In this document: positions 6,645 through 14,171 of the stretch, in pieces
Layout of the letters: each line of letters starts with the position of its first letter
Numbering within the stretch: the stretch's first letter is position 1
Assembly (NCBI GenBank): GCA_002372275.1
Contig: DFFP01000033.1
Location: 1 to 18,159 of the forward strand
Length of the DNA stretch: 18,159 nt
Origin: Alphaproteobacteria bacterium UBA3773
Lineage (GTDB): Bacteria; Pseudomonadota; Alphaproteobacteria; RF32; CAG-239
Direction of reading: 5' to 3'
The notes under the pieces: generated by a model
Seen by the model: the letters and a program-made list of their open reading frames with translations, nothing else
What the model was told of the DNA's origin: nothing
The model's database searches: none
Program-made: the position numbers and the translations under genes

Positions 6645-7538
6645 CTAAATCGTGCGACCGATACTTTCTTTTTCGATTTTTTCTTGAACAAAGCGTTCAA
6701 TTCGGCGGATCAAATCAGCCCCCGCCGCCTCCAAAAGCTTATCAAGCAAACGGCCGGCAATTTCTTGTTCGTCCTCTGATGCATCAAAAAGCAAAAATCT
6801 GTTTTGAGAAATAACCGTCGGCGCGTCTTTTAACCCCGAAACTTCCAAACTCACCACCATCTGAAACCTCTTATGCGTTTCATCCAGCGCATCCACTTTA
6901 GCTTTGAGCAGTTTTGGGGTCACCTTAATATCGGCCAATTCCTTATCATCTGTTAAAAAATAATAAGGATTATCCTTAATTTTTTCTTTTAAATTATTGG
7001 CGTGTTTATGTGAAATTTTGCCGTTATAATAAACGAGCGGCTCCACATAAACAAGTGCCACCCCTTCTAAATTTTGCGGATGCACCGCAAATGCATCGTT
7101 CACGTTTTGCGCAATTTCTTCTAAGAGTTCCTCGGTTGAATCGGTTGATTGGCGCCTTAAATCAAATTCTTTCCGCACCTCATTGATGTGAAGCGGATTG
7201 ATATACCCCTTAATTTCAACACAAACTTTTTCGTCTTCCGATTTTAAGACCTTTGAGCTCAAATCTTCCACAAAATCATCCACCAAACGATAAATCATCA
7301 CGTTTAAGTCATGTTCATTCAGCGTCATTCTGTCAGATTCAAGCTCCGGCAAATTCTTAATACCTAAAAAAACGGCTTTATCCACGGCTCTGACGCGCGC
7401 GCTCGACAAACTCTCATTTGCAAAAGCTTTTTCACATGCATTTGCTTTTATTTCAAGACTTTCCAGCTCATCAGCCTTTGCCTCAAAGCAAAGCAACAAC
7501 GTGAAAACAACAACACCTAAAAGCCGCTTAAAATACAT
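6645..7538 (-). CDS. Secreted protein of unknown function, coupled to lipoprotein
   Basis: The protein has 297 residues with a classical signal peptide (MYFKRLLGVVVFTLLLCF, probable cleavage after AKA at residue 22), so it is expected in the periplasm or at the outer membrane. The N-terminal third (ACEKAFANESLSSARVRAVD, then KAVFLGIKNL) and VCVEIKGYIN are loosely reminiscent of the FlgT/LPP20-type periplasmic fold. The middle (YVEPLVYYNGKISHKHANNL, ELADIKVTPKL) and the end resemble LpoB/CsgG-like accessory proteins. I would not assign a function from this. Its ATG overlaps the stop of the preceding lipoprotein gene by one base (TAATG), so the two are translationally coupled and probably act together in the envelope. 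It ends with TAG; no strong terminator follows. Confidence 0.85.
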   Translation of the reverse strand: MYFKRLLGVVVFTLLLCFEAKADELESLEIKANACEKAFANESLSSARVRAVDKAVFLGIKNLPELESDRMTLNEHDLNVMIYRLVDDFVEDLSSKVLKSEDEKVCVEIKGYINPLHINEVRKEFDLRRQSTDSTEELLEEIAQNVNDAFAVHPQNLEGVALVYVEPLVYYNGKISHKHANNLKEKIKDNPYYFLTDDKELADIKVTPKLLKAKVDALDETHKRFQMVVSLEVSGLKDAPTVISQNRFLLFDASEDEQEIAGRLLDKLLEAAGADLIRRIERFVQEKIEKESIGRTI

Positions 7539-8212
7539 TACAACCAGCTCTGATTACTCGCTTTTTTCACCACATTCGACCACGAACCGGCCTCTGTTTT
7601 ATCTTTAGCATAAAGGTCAACCACATACCTGATGGCCGGCACATCTTTTGAGGGTGTATCAAACCAATCAATTGTTGTTGAAAGCGTATAATCTGCCTCA
7701 TCTGCATTTTCTGTTAACTGAAAAGCATTTGCATTTTGTACTTGTGCCTTAAAAGATTCAAAAGCTTTTTCATAACCTGCCGGCAAGTCCTCTGCTTTCA
7801 AAATCGGCTTTTCCATATAAAGTTTTAAGTTCGGCTCTTTGCTATATATATCGTACGTGTCTTTGATAAAACGGTTAAATGCGCGGTTTGAAAGAAGCGT
7901 ATAGGCTTCGGGTTGTGCCGGAACATAAGTTGTAGGCTGAGGGGCTATTTCTTGTTGTCCTTCAAACGGGCAACCGCAAGTTTCTTTTCGCTCAACCGGG
8001 CAATTTCGACGCGAACCCTGAGGAGCTTTTTCTTCTAATATTCTCGGATGTTTTATTTCAACATAGGCCTCTGATTGACAGCCGCAATTCTCCGTTTCAA
8101 CAGCTTCCGAAAATGCGCAAGCCGTCTCATCATAAGTTGTTTCTTGAATTTGATTATTTGAAGCGCACGCAAAAAGAAACGGAGCAATTCCAAACACAAG
8201 ATATTTCTTCAT
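7538..8212 (-). CDS. Putative outer-membrane lipoprotein (LpoB-like C-terminal half)
   Basis: The protein has 224 residues. MKKYLVFGIAPFLFAC is a lipoprotein signal with lipidation Cys at 16. Residues about 30-80 are Cys-rich, with two CGC motifs (NCGCQ and TCGCP), followed by a Pro-rich linker (APQPTTYVPAQPEAY). Residues about 105-224 form a compact domain including SNRAFNRFIKDTYDIYS, ADYTLSTTIDW and a YVVDLYAKDKTEAGSW end. These resemble the 'ADYxLxG...L.D..TG' pattern of LpoB-type penicillin-binding-protein activators; this is a weak resemblance judged by eye. A good ribosome site (TTAGGAGA) precedes the ATG. It is first in a two-gene operon with the secreted protein at 6645-7538. Confidence 0.85.
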   Translation of the reverse strand: MKKYLVFGIAPFLFACASNNQIQETTYDETACAFSEAVETENCGCQSEAYVEIKHPRILEEKAPQGSRRNCPVERKETCGCPFEGQQEIAPQPTTYVPAQPEAYTLLSNRAFNRFIKDTYDIYSKEPNLKLYMEKPILKAEDLPAGYEKAFESFKAQVQNANAFQLTENADEADYTLSTTIDWFDTPSKDVPAIRYVVDLYAKDKTEAGSWSNVVKKASNQSWL

Positions 8213-8302
8213 AACAAAAATCTCCTAATTTTTTTAAATCTACCTTTGAAAATATAAAATTTTTTGCCTTAAATCAAGGGATTTTTATATCCTTTAAAAA
8301 AC

Positions 8303-8331
8303 TTGATATTTTAAAAATAAAGACATAATAT
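8303..8331 (+). promoter_or_regulatory. Sigma-70-type promoter for the membrane-anchored protein
   Basis: TTGATA (8303-8308) and TAATAT (8326-8331) are separated by exactly 17 bases. They place the start about 8338, some 23 bases before the ATG at 8361. Confidence 0.6.
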
Positions 8332-8360
8332 CAATCTGATTTTATGATAGAGAGAAAGAA

Positions 8361-9128
8361 ATGAAAATACTTTTTTTAATTTTGGCCAGCCTTATTTTTA
8401 TCTTAATTTTATTGATGCATTTGACCCAAAAAGAAGAAAAGCGCGTTCAAAAAAGGTCACGTCAGCCCTCTGATATTGTTTTAAGAAGCAAAAATCAAGA
8501 TGTCAAAATCGTCCTTTTTAAAGATCAAAACAAAGACAAAAATGAAGCAATCATTCAGGCCGAGGTTTATTTCAAAAACAAGCCCATCTCTTACGCCGGC
8601 TCTCCTCTTTTATTTGAAATCGGAACATTCAACGGAAAATTTCCGGCACCGCAAAAAATTTTAAAAAAGATATATTTTCTCTCAACCGACCCAAATTTTT
8701 TATCTCATTCGTTTTCTTCACGCATCAAACAACAACTTTTATCCCGCATTTTTACCATACGTTCCAAAAATGTTCAAAACAAGGTCTTAACAGCCATAAA
8801 ATCTTTTAATCCGGCACTTTATAAAAAATTAAAAAAACAACAAGAGATCGAACAAAAAATGGCTGAACTTTTGCTTTCTCAAACAAAAGAAGCACAAAAT
8901 TCCCTGCAAGAACAAAAAAATGAGCGCCTTTCAAAAGGCGGCGGCAACGATATAATCGCTGATGAGATCGACCTTGCAGATGAAGAAATGATCAATATTT
9001 TGCCAAGTGAAGAAATCAAAAATTACCAGTCCGCACATCAAGACATCGAAAACGAATCCGTGGTCAACATTTTACCCTCGGAAGATATTAAAATTTATAA
9101 AGCAAGTAATAAGAACGAACGCTCATAA
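8361..9128 (+). CDS. Membrane-anchored protein with duplicated C-terminal motif, unknown function
   Basis: The protein has 255 residues that I do not recognise. Residues 2-22 are a single strongly hydrophobic segment with no cleavage motif, so it is likely an N-terminal membrane anchor, followed by a very basic stretch (KEEKRVQKRSRQ). Residues about 35-150 look globular and basic. Residues about 150-195 are charged and probably coiled-coil (KKLKKQQEIEQKMAELLLSQ). The acidic tail contains two copies of one motif, INILPSEEIKNYQSA (211-225) and VNILPSEDIKIYKAS (235-249), 24 residues apart. A ribosome site, AGAGAGAAAG, precedes the ATG, and a good promoter lies upstream. It is divergent from the lipoprotein operon and monocistronic. 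Confidence 0.75.
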   Translation: MKILFLILASLIFILILLMHLTQKEEKRVQKRSRQPSDIVLRSKNQDVKIVLFKDQNKDKNEAIIQAEVYFKNKPISYAGSPLLFEIGTFNGKFPAPQKILKKIYFLSTDPNFLSHSFSSRIKQQLLSRIFTIRSKNVQNKVLTAIKSFNPALYKKLKKQQEIEQKMAELLLSQTKEAQNSLQEQKNERLSKGGGNDIIADEIDLADEEMINILPSEEIKNYQSAHQDIENESVVNILPSEDIKIYKASNKNERS

Positions 9129-9176
9129 AAATTTTCCCCGATTCGCTTTTTGTTTCGAACCGAAAAAAAACAAAAA

Positions 9177-9224
9177 TACACCTTCTTTTACTTATTTTCT
9201 TTAAAAATAACCTTTTAAGGTGTA
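9177..9224. other. Inverted repeat in the AT-rich nrdD upstream region
   Basis: TACACCTT (9177-9184) and AAGGTGTA (9217-9224) are perfect inverted copies 32 bases apart; the right arm overlaps the palindrome CCTTTTAAGG (9211-9220). It could be an operator or part of a weak terminator for the gene ending at 9128. The rest of 9129-9429 is AT-rich, and I see no gene in it. Confidence 0.3.
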
Positions 9225-9429
9225 AGACAGATGATTATTTTTTATCACAAATTCAATCACTTAAAACTAATTATCTGATTTTTTGTATTTTCTTTTTATC
9301 CACTTTTATGAAAAAAAAATTTTACTTTTTTACAATGAGATAGCGCATTTTTAAAAAAAATTCAAAAAAGTATCTTGCCCGATATGTCATATTTCTGTAA
9401 CATTTTCTTATGTCTTAAAAAAATTTGTG

Positions 9430-9435
9430 TATACT
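9430..9435 (+). promoter_or_regulatory. Probable -10 element of nrdD
   Basis: TATACT (9430-9435) matches the -10 consensus at five of six positions and overlaps the first NrdR box, the arrangement expected for repression. No good -35 is visible 16-18 bases upstream, so an activator may help. Confidence 0.45.
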
Positions 9436-9446
9436 ATATATTGAAT
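9431..9446 (+). promoter_or_regulatory. NrdR box 1
   Basis: ATACTATATATTGAAT matches the core CTATATATTG of the known NrdR box (consensus ACACWATATATWGTGT). Its start is 31 bp from that of box 2, three helical turns, as NrdR box pairs require. It overlaps the probable -10 of nrdD. Confidence 0.8.
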
Positions 9447-9461
9447 ATTTACTTTTTGTAA

Positions 9462-9477
9462 ACACAATATATTGTAC
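9462..9477 (+). promoter_or_regulatory. NrdR box 2
   Basis: ACACAATATATTGTAC is an almost complete match to the NrdR consensus, with the ATP/dATP-sensing repressor NrdR as the expected binder. It lies 40 bp before the nrdD start and 31 bp from box 1. The nrdR gene itself is not in the window. Confidence 0.88.
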
Positions 9478-9516
9478 AACATACTTAAATTCACCGATAA
9501 CTTATGAAAGAGAAAA

Positions 9517-11610
9517 ATGACTACAACCGAATTCAAAAATGATGCCAACGTTCAAAACGTCACCAAACGTGACGGCACATTGGCTCCTTTTAATCCCGCC
9601 AAAATTCAAAATGCGATTTTAAAAGCGGCACAAGCCACCGGCGAACTTTCAGAAGCTCAAGCACACGGTTTAACCGAAAAAGTTTTGCTTGAAATTTCCT
9701 TAAATCACACCAACAACGTGATTTCGATTGAAGAAATTCAAAACTACGTTGAAAAGATTTTAATTAAAGAAAATTGCTTCAAAACGGCAAAAGCTTATAT
9801 TTTATATCGTGAAAAAAGAAACTGGATGCGTCATGATAAAAAGACGATGATTGATGTTGAAAGTTCGATTAACGAATACTTAGAAAAATTAGACTGGCGC
9901 GTGAATGCCAACGCCAACCAAGGTTATTCAAACGGCGGTTTAATTTTAAACGTTTCAGGTAAAGTCACAGCCAACTATTGGCTTTCAACAGTTTATCCTT
10001 CCGAAGTCGGTGAAGCACACAGAAACGGTGATATTCACATTCACGATTTAGACATGCTCGCAGCCTACTGCGCCGGTTGGTCCTTAAAAACTCTTCTTAA
10101 AGAAGGTTTCAACGGCGTCAGAGGTAAAGCTGAAGCCAATCCGCCGAAACACTTATCGGCAGCCACAGGACAAATGGTCAACTTTATGGGCACTCTTCAA
10201 AACGAGTGGGCCGGTGCGCAAGCATTTTCTTCTGTCGACACCTATTTGGCGCCGTTTGTCAGAAAAGACAATCTTTCCTATAAGGAAGTCAAACAATGCA
10301 TGCAGGTTTTGATTTATAACTTAAACGTACCGTCACGTTGGGGTTCACAAACACCGTTTACGAACTTCACGTTTGACTGGGTTTGCCCCGAAGATTTAAG
10401 AGATCAACACCCCTACATCGGCGGACACATTGCCGGCCACGACGAAAACTTCATGCCGATTATCGAAGGCCAAGAAGAAATGCCGTTTACTTACGGCGAT
10501 TTAAAAGAAGAAATGGCCATGATTAACCGCGCTTATATTGAGGTGATGATGGAAGGCGACGTTTTAGGCCGTCCGTTCACATTCCCTATCCCGACCTATA
10601 ACATGACCCCCGACTTCCCGTGGGAAGACAAAAACACCGAACTTTTGTTTGAAATGACAGCCAAATACGGCATGCCTTATTTCCAAAACTTCATTAACTC
10701 TGTTTTAAAACCGGGACAAATTCGCTCCATGTGCTGCCGTTTGCAACTTGATTTAAGAGAACTCCTTGCCAAAGGAAACGGGCTTTTCGGATCGGCTGAA
10801 CAAACAGGCTCCATCGGTGTTGTTACTTTCAACTGTGCAAGACTTGGCTATGTATACAAGGGCAACGAACAAGGCTTATTTGCCCGCGTTGACGAGCTCT
10901 TAAACATTGCTCAAACCTCGCTTGAAATTAAGCGTAAAGTTATTCAACGCCTCATTGATCAAGGCTTATATCCTTATACAAAACGTTATCTCGGAACGCT
11001 CAGAAATCACTTCTCAACGATTGGTGTCAACGGCATCAACGAGATGATCAGAAACTTCACAGGCGATGAACACAGTGTTGCCGATAATTGGGGCCAAGAA
11101 TTTGCCGTTAAATTCTTAGATTACATCCGCGCACGTTTAGTTAAAATGCAAGAAGAAACGGGTCATATGTATAACTTAGAGGCCACACCGGCTGAAAGCG
11201 CGACCTATCGTTTTGCAAGAGAAGATAAAAAACGTTTTGTCGGCATTATCCAAGCCGGCACGGAAGAAGATCCTTATTATACAAACTCTTCTCAACTGCC
11301 GGTCGGCTACACCGACGATCCGTTCGAAGCGCTTGATTTGCAATCAACCCTGCAAACAAAATACACGGGCGGAACGGTTTTACACCTTTATATGAATCAA
11401 CGTATTTCATCAGCCACGGTTTGCCGTGATTTGGTTCGCCGCGTCCTGACGAATTACAGATTACCGTATATTACGATTACACCCACGTTTTCCATTTGTC
11501 CGAAACACGGATATTTGAACGGAGAACACAAATTCTGTCCTCTTTGCGATGAAGAGAAAAAGGCAGAAAAATTAAAGAACTTAAAAGCAACAAATTCAAA
11601 CGTTGCATAG
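9517..11610 (+). CDS. nrdD: Class III (anaerobic) ribonucleoside-triphosphate reductase, catalytic body without glycyl-radical tail
   Basis: This enzyme reduces NTPs to dNTPs anaerobically. The 697 residues comprise an N-terminal ATP-cone (about 13-105, VTKRDGTLAPFNPAKIQNAI), which senses ATP/dATP, and the 10-stranded barrel body. The body contains GDIHIHDLD, RSMCCRL (C406-C407-R408, the likely thiyl-radical Cys site) and TFNCARLGY. The C-terminal zinc site reads C661-P-K-H664 ... C674-P-L-C677. The protein then ends with a 20-residue tail and TAG. The glycyl-radical motif RVxGY that normally follows the zinc site is missing here. It is encoded by the next ORF, in the same frame but beyond two stop codons (11608 and 11629) and with its own ribosome site. 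Transcription is probably controlled by the NrdR boxes upstream. Confidence 0.95.
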   Translation: MTTTEFKNDANVQNVTKRDGTLAPFNPAKIQNAILKAAQATGELSEAQAHGLTEKVLLEISLNHTNNVISIEEIQNYVEKILIKENCFKTAKAYILYREKRNWMRHDKKTMIDVESSINEYLEKLDWRVNANANQGYSNGGLILNVSGKVTANYWLSTVYPSEVGEAHRNGDIHIHDLDMLAAYCAGWSLKTLLKEGFNGVRGKAEANPPKHLSAATGQMVNFMGTLQNEWAGAQAFSSVDTYLAPFVRKDNLSYKEVKQCMQVLIYNLNVPSRWGSQTPFTNFTFDWVCPEDLRDQHPYIGGHIAGHDENFMPIIEGQEEMPFTYGDLKEEMAMINRAYIEVMMEGDVLGRPFTFPIPTYNMTPDFPWEDKNTELLFEMTAKYGMPYFQNFINSVLKPGQIRSMCCRLQLDLRELLAKGNGLFGSAEQTGSIGVVTFNCARLGYVYKGNEQGLFARVDELLNIAQTSLEIKRKVIQRLIDQGLYPYTKRYLGTLRNHFSTIGVNGINEMIRNFTGDEHSVADNWGQEFAVKFLDYIRARLVKMQEETGHMYNLEATPAESATYRFAREDKKRFVGIIQAGTEEDPYYTNSSQLPVGYTDDPFEALDLQSTLQTKYTGGTVLHLYMNQRISSATVCRDLVRRVLTNYRLPYITITPTFSICPKHGYLNGEHKFCPLCDEEKKAEKLKNLKATNSNVA

Positions 11611-11646
11611 CACAACAACATTTTACTTTAGAAAGGAATAATACAA

Positions 11647-11850
11647 ATGACAAACATCATCAACTTCAACGACATTCAATTAACAGATGCCGAACGCCAA
11701 CCCTGCGAAGTATGGACACGCGTGATGGGTTATCACAGACCTGTTAGTGAATTCAACAAAGGTAAAAAGAGCGAGTACTATTCACGTAAATGTTTTTGTG
11801 AAGAAAAAGCTGTTCTTCACATTGACGCTGAAAAATTAGCAGCAGAATAA
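11647..11850 (+). CDS. Detached glycyl-radical domain of class III ribonucleotide reductase
   Basis: This 67-residue protein carries CEVWTRVMGYHRPVSEFN, the glycyl-radical segment of class III reductases, with the radical glycine predicted at G28 (R25-V-M-G28-Y29). An independent ribosome site, AAAGGA (11631-11637 region), precedes its ATG, and the 36-base gap from nrdD contains a second in-frame stop, so it is not a simple continuation. It lies between nrdD and nrdG. I infer that it docks onto the NrdD body, is activated by NrdG and supplies the radical in trans, much as GrcA can replace the radical tail of pyruvate formate-lyase. C20 and the C49-F-C51 pair are additional cysteines of unknown role. 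Confidence 0.88.
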   Translation: MTNIINFNDIQLTDAERQPCEVWTRVMGYHRPVSEFNKGKKSEYYSRKCFCEEKAVLHIDAEKLAAE

Positions 11851-11855
11851 TTTTA

Positions 11856-12563
11856 ATGTCAAATCAATCTTTAATCATCGGCGATGTTGAACCCTTCAGC
11901 ATCGTCGATTTTCCAAATCACATTTCCATTGTTGCGTTTTTGCAAGGCTGCCCTTGGCGGTGCCCGTTTTGCTATAATCAAAGCTTGCAACCCTTAAGCC
12001 TTGAAAGCGCCTCCATTTGGACTGAGGAAAAGTTTTTTGCCTTTTTAGAGCGCCGCAAGGGTTTAGCCGATGCCGTTGTTTTTTCAGGCGGTGAACCTTT
12101 ATTGCAACAAGGGCTTTACGATGCCATAAAAAAAGCCAAAGACATAGGCTACACGGTCGGTCTTCACACGGGCGGATATAACCCGAGTGCTTTGAAAAAA
12201 GTTTTACCTCTTTTAGATTGGGCAGGCTTTGACATCAAAGGCCCCGAGGCAAAATATAAAACCTTAACGGGCGGCTTTGCCGTTTTTAGCGAGGTCAAAA
12301 AAAGCTTAAAGCTCTTAATTGAAAGCGGTATACATTTTGAATGCCGCACAACTTGCGACCCGCGCGAGCTCACAGTAGATGACTTATTTGAGGTCGGCAC
12401 ATTTTTAAAAGAGATGGGTGTTAAAGAATATTACTTACAAAAATACCGCCCGACCGAAAACGACCAAACCACAACGGATTTACAAATCGAATCCCTCATT
12501 TCAGATGAAAAACTCATCTCCTTTTTATCTCAAGGCTTTGAAAAATTCGAAATTAGAAGATAA
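11856..12563 (+). CDS. nrdG: Anaerobic ribonucleotide reductase activating protein (radical SAM)
   Basis: This 235-residue radical-SAM enzyme abstracts hydrogen from the reductase glycine to make the glycyl radical. The 4Fe-4S cluster motif CxxxCxxC is C32-P-W-R-C36-P-F-C39 followed by YN, and FSGGEPLLQ is the SAM-binding GGE motif. The N-terminus, GDVEPFSIVDFPNHISIVAF, fits the longer NrdG type found with the ATP-cone/Zn form of NrdD. The start lies five bases after the stop of the glycyl-radical ORF with no good ribosome site, which suggests translational coupling to it. A palindromic repeat starts four bases after the stop and may end the transcript. Confidence 0.94.
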   Translation: MSNQSLIIGDVEPFSIVDFPNHISIVAFLQGCPWRCPFCYNQSLQPLSLESASIWTEEKFFAFLERRKGLADAVVFSGGEPLLQQGLYDAIKKAKDIGYTVGLHTGGYNPSALKKVLPLLDWAGFDIKGPEAKYKTLTGGFAVFSEVKKSLKLLIESGIHFECRTTCDPRELTVDDLFEVGTFLKEMGVKEYYLQKYRPTENDQTTTDLQIESLISDEKLISFLSQGFEKFEIRR

Positions 12564-12566
12564 AAC

Positions 12567-12647
12567 GTCATCCCTTGAGGTGCGCTCAAGCGTCACCTCA
12601 TCAAGGGATCTGACCTTCGGCGTGGCGCTTTAAGCGTATATACGCCG
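12567..12647. repeat. Composite two-hairpin repeat between convergent nrdG and SDR genes
   Basis: Hairpin A (12567-12611) runs from GTCATCCCTTGAGGTG to CACCTCATCAAGGGATCT. Hairpin B (12618-12647) pairs CGGCGT with ACGCCG and is followed by CTTCCTTTTTCTT. Close relatives are at 16601-16680 and 18073-18153. Between two converging genes it may serve as a two-way terminator. Confidence 0.75.
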
Positions 12648-12658
12648 CTTCCTTTTTC

Positions 12659-13426
12659 TTATAACTTCACTTTTTCAGGAAGCAGCCCATAGAAAAACCG
12701 GCTGATAGAACTGGGCAAAATCGAGCCGAAATACGCCCCAAATCGCATCACAAACGGAAACGCAATCAATCCTTTATGTTTTTCAAGCCCGCGCGCAATA
12801 ATTTGAGCGGCCTTATCCGCATCCATAATAAACGGCATCGGACACGTATTTTTATCCGTAATTCTTGAATGAACAAACCCCGGACAAATGACCGAAACAT
12901 AGATATTTTCTTTTTTAAGTTTCACACTCAATGCTTCGCCGTATGCTTTCACACACGCTTTCGTTGCGCTATACGACGGGCACCCCGGAAGCCCGTGATA
13001 ACCGGCAATCGAGGCTGTAATGGCGAGCGATTTCGGCGTCTCATCTTTCCTGTTTTCAAAAATCTCAACTGCCGGCGTAATCGTATTTAATACCCCGAAA
13101 ATATTTGTCTGAAACGTGTTATAAATATGTTCTTTTGTTTCTGTTCCCGTTGAAACACCGGCGTTTGCCACCACCAAATGAAGCGGTGCTGTTTTTTCAG
13201 CCTCTCTTATCCAGTTTTCAACCGTTTTTTGATCGGTCACATCTAAAACTTTTTCAAAAACTTTCACTTTGTATTGCCGGCAAAAATCTGCCGTATTTTT
13301 GAGCCTTTCGGCGGACCTACCACATATAAACAATGTTTCGGCGCCGTTTTGAGCATAATACTTTGCCAAAGCCTCACCTATTCCCGAAGATGCGCCCGTA
13401 ATTAAGATATTTTTGAAAATTGTCAT
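12659..13426 (-). CDS. Short-chain dehydrogenase/reductase (SDR) family oxidoreductase
   Basis: This 255-residue classical SDR has the nucleotide-binding TGASSGIG (10-17), NAGVS, the catalytic S139 (TASIAG), Y152 and K156 (YSATK), then VICPGFVHS. The Arg in CGRSAER after strand 2 suggests NADP(H), which is inference. The substrate cannot be told; such proteins often act on ketones, sugars or lipid intermediates. The C-terminal part, with FPFVMRFGAYFGSILPSSIS, is hydrophobic, as in membrane-associated SDRs. The ATG at 13426 is chosen over an upstream TTG (13441) because MTIFKNILITG is the normal SDR start; neither has a strong ribosome site. It is divergent from gmk and convergent with nrdG. 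Confidence 0.9.
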   Translation of the reverse strand: MTIFKNILITGASSGIGEALAKYYAQNGAETLFICGRSAERLKNTADFCRQYKVKVFEKVLDVTDQKTVENWIREAEKTAPLHLVVANAGVSTGTETKEHIYNTFQTNIFGVLNTITPAVEIFENRKDETPKSLAITASIAGYHGLPGCPSYSATKACVKAYGEALSVKLKKENIYVSVICPGFVHSRITDKNTCPMPFIMDADKAAQIIARGLEKHKGLIAFPFVMRFGAYFGSILPSSISRFFYGLLPEKVKL

Positions 13427-13512
13427 TTGCTTTACTTTCAAAAAATTTTAACGTATATTTGAGCATTATACATGAAGTTTTTTAAAAAAGAACATTTTTT
13501 TGGAGGCTTGAA

Positions 13513-14166
13513 ATGGCAGATGTAGAAAAATTGCGTCAAAATCGGATTGGCATGATGTTTGTGATGGATGCCCCGTCCGGCACAGGAAAAACAACGGTTT
13601 TAAGAGCCGTCTTGAAAGATGATCCGAACTTAAAATTTTCTGTTTCCGCCACCACCCGCGCCCCGCGTGAAGGCGAAAAAAACGGCGTTGATTATTATTT
13701 TCTCTCAAATGAAGAATACGACAAATTAAAAGAAGAAAATGCTTTTTACGAATATGTCGATTCCACATACGGCCCGCGCTACGGAACGCTCAAAAGCGAA
13801 GTAGACGCCTCATTACAAGCCGGCAAAGATGTTGTTTTTGACATTGATTATATGGGCTTAAGACAGCTCAAAAAAAATGCCGGCGATAAAATTGTTTCCG
13901 TGTTGCTGTTACCGCCCTCCGTTTCTGAGGTCAAACAGCGCCTCATTGACCGCGGCACCGATTTGATGGAAACGATTGAAAAACGCATGTCGGTCATTAA
14001 TGACAAATTATCCCGCTATGCCGAATTTGACTACGTCTTAATTAACGACAATTTAGAACAAACCATTGAAAACGTCAAAACGATTATTGCTTCCGAGCGC
14101 TTAAAACGCGTGCGCTATCAAGGCATGACAGATTTTGTTGATGAGTTAATTTCTGAAAAGGACTAA
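13513..14166 (+). CDS. gmk: Guanylate kinase
   Basis: This enzyme phosphorylates GMP (and dGMP) to GDP with ATP in the cytoplasm. The 217 residues contain the P-loop APSGTGKTT (A20-T28), the GMP-binding segment SATTRAPREGEKNGVDYYF, and YGPRYGT. The first P-loop position, normally Gly in GPSGxGKST, is Ala20 here; the catalytic Lys26 and Thr27 are kept, so activity is expected. A strong ribosome site, GGAGG (13502-13506), fixes the start. It is the first gene of a tight operon with cysK (5-bp gap) and lptG. Confidence 0.96.
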   Translation: MADVEKLRQNRIGMMFVMDAPSGTGKTTVLRAVLKDDPNLKFSVSATTRAPREGEKNGVDYYFLSNEEYDKLKEENAFYEYVDSTYGPRYGTLKSEVDASLQAGKDVVFDIDYMGLRQLKKNAGDKIVSVLLLPPSVSEVKQRLIDRGTDLMETIEKRMSVINDKLSRYAEFDYVLINDNLEQTIENVKTIIASERLKRVRYQGMTDFVDELISEKD

Positions 14167-14171
14167 AAAAA

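Noticed and set aside
11608..11646. Simple point-mutation break of nrdD with read-through to the radical domain
   Set aside because: Two in-frame stops occur in the gap and the small ORF has its own ribosome site and ATG, which fits two real genes better.
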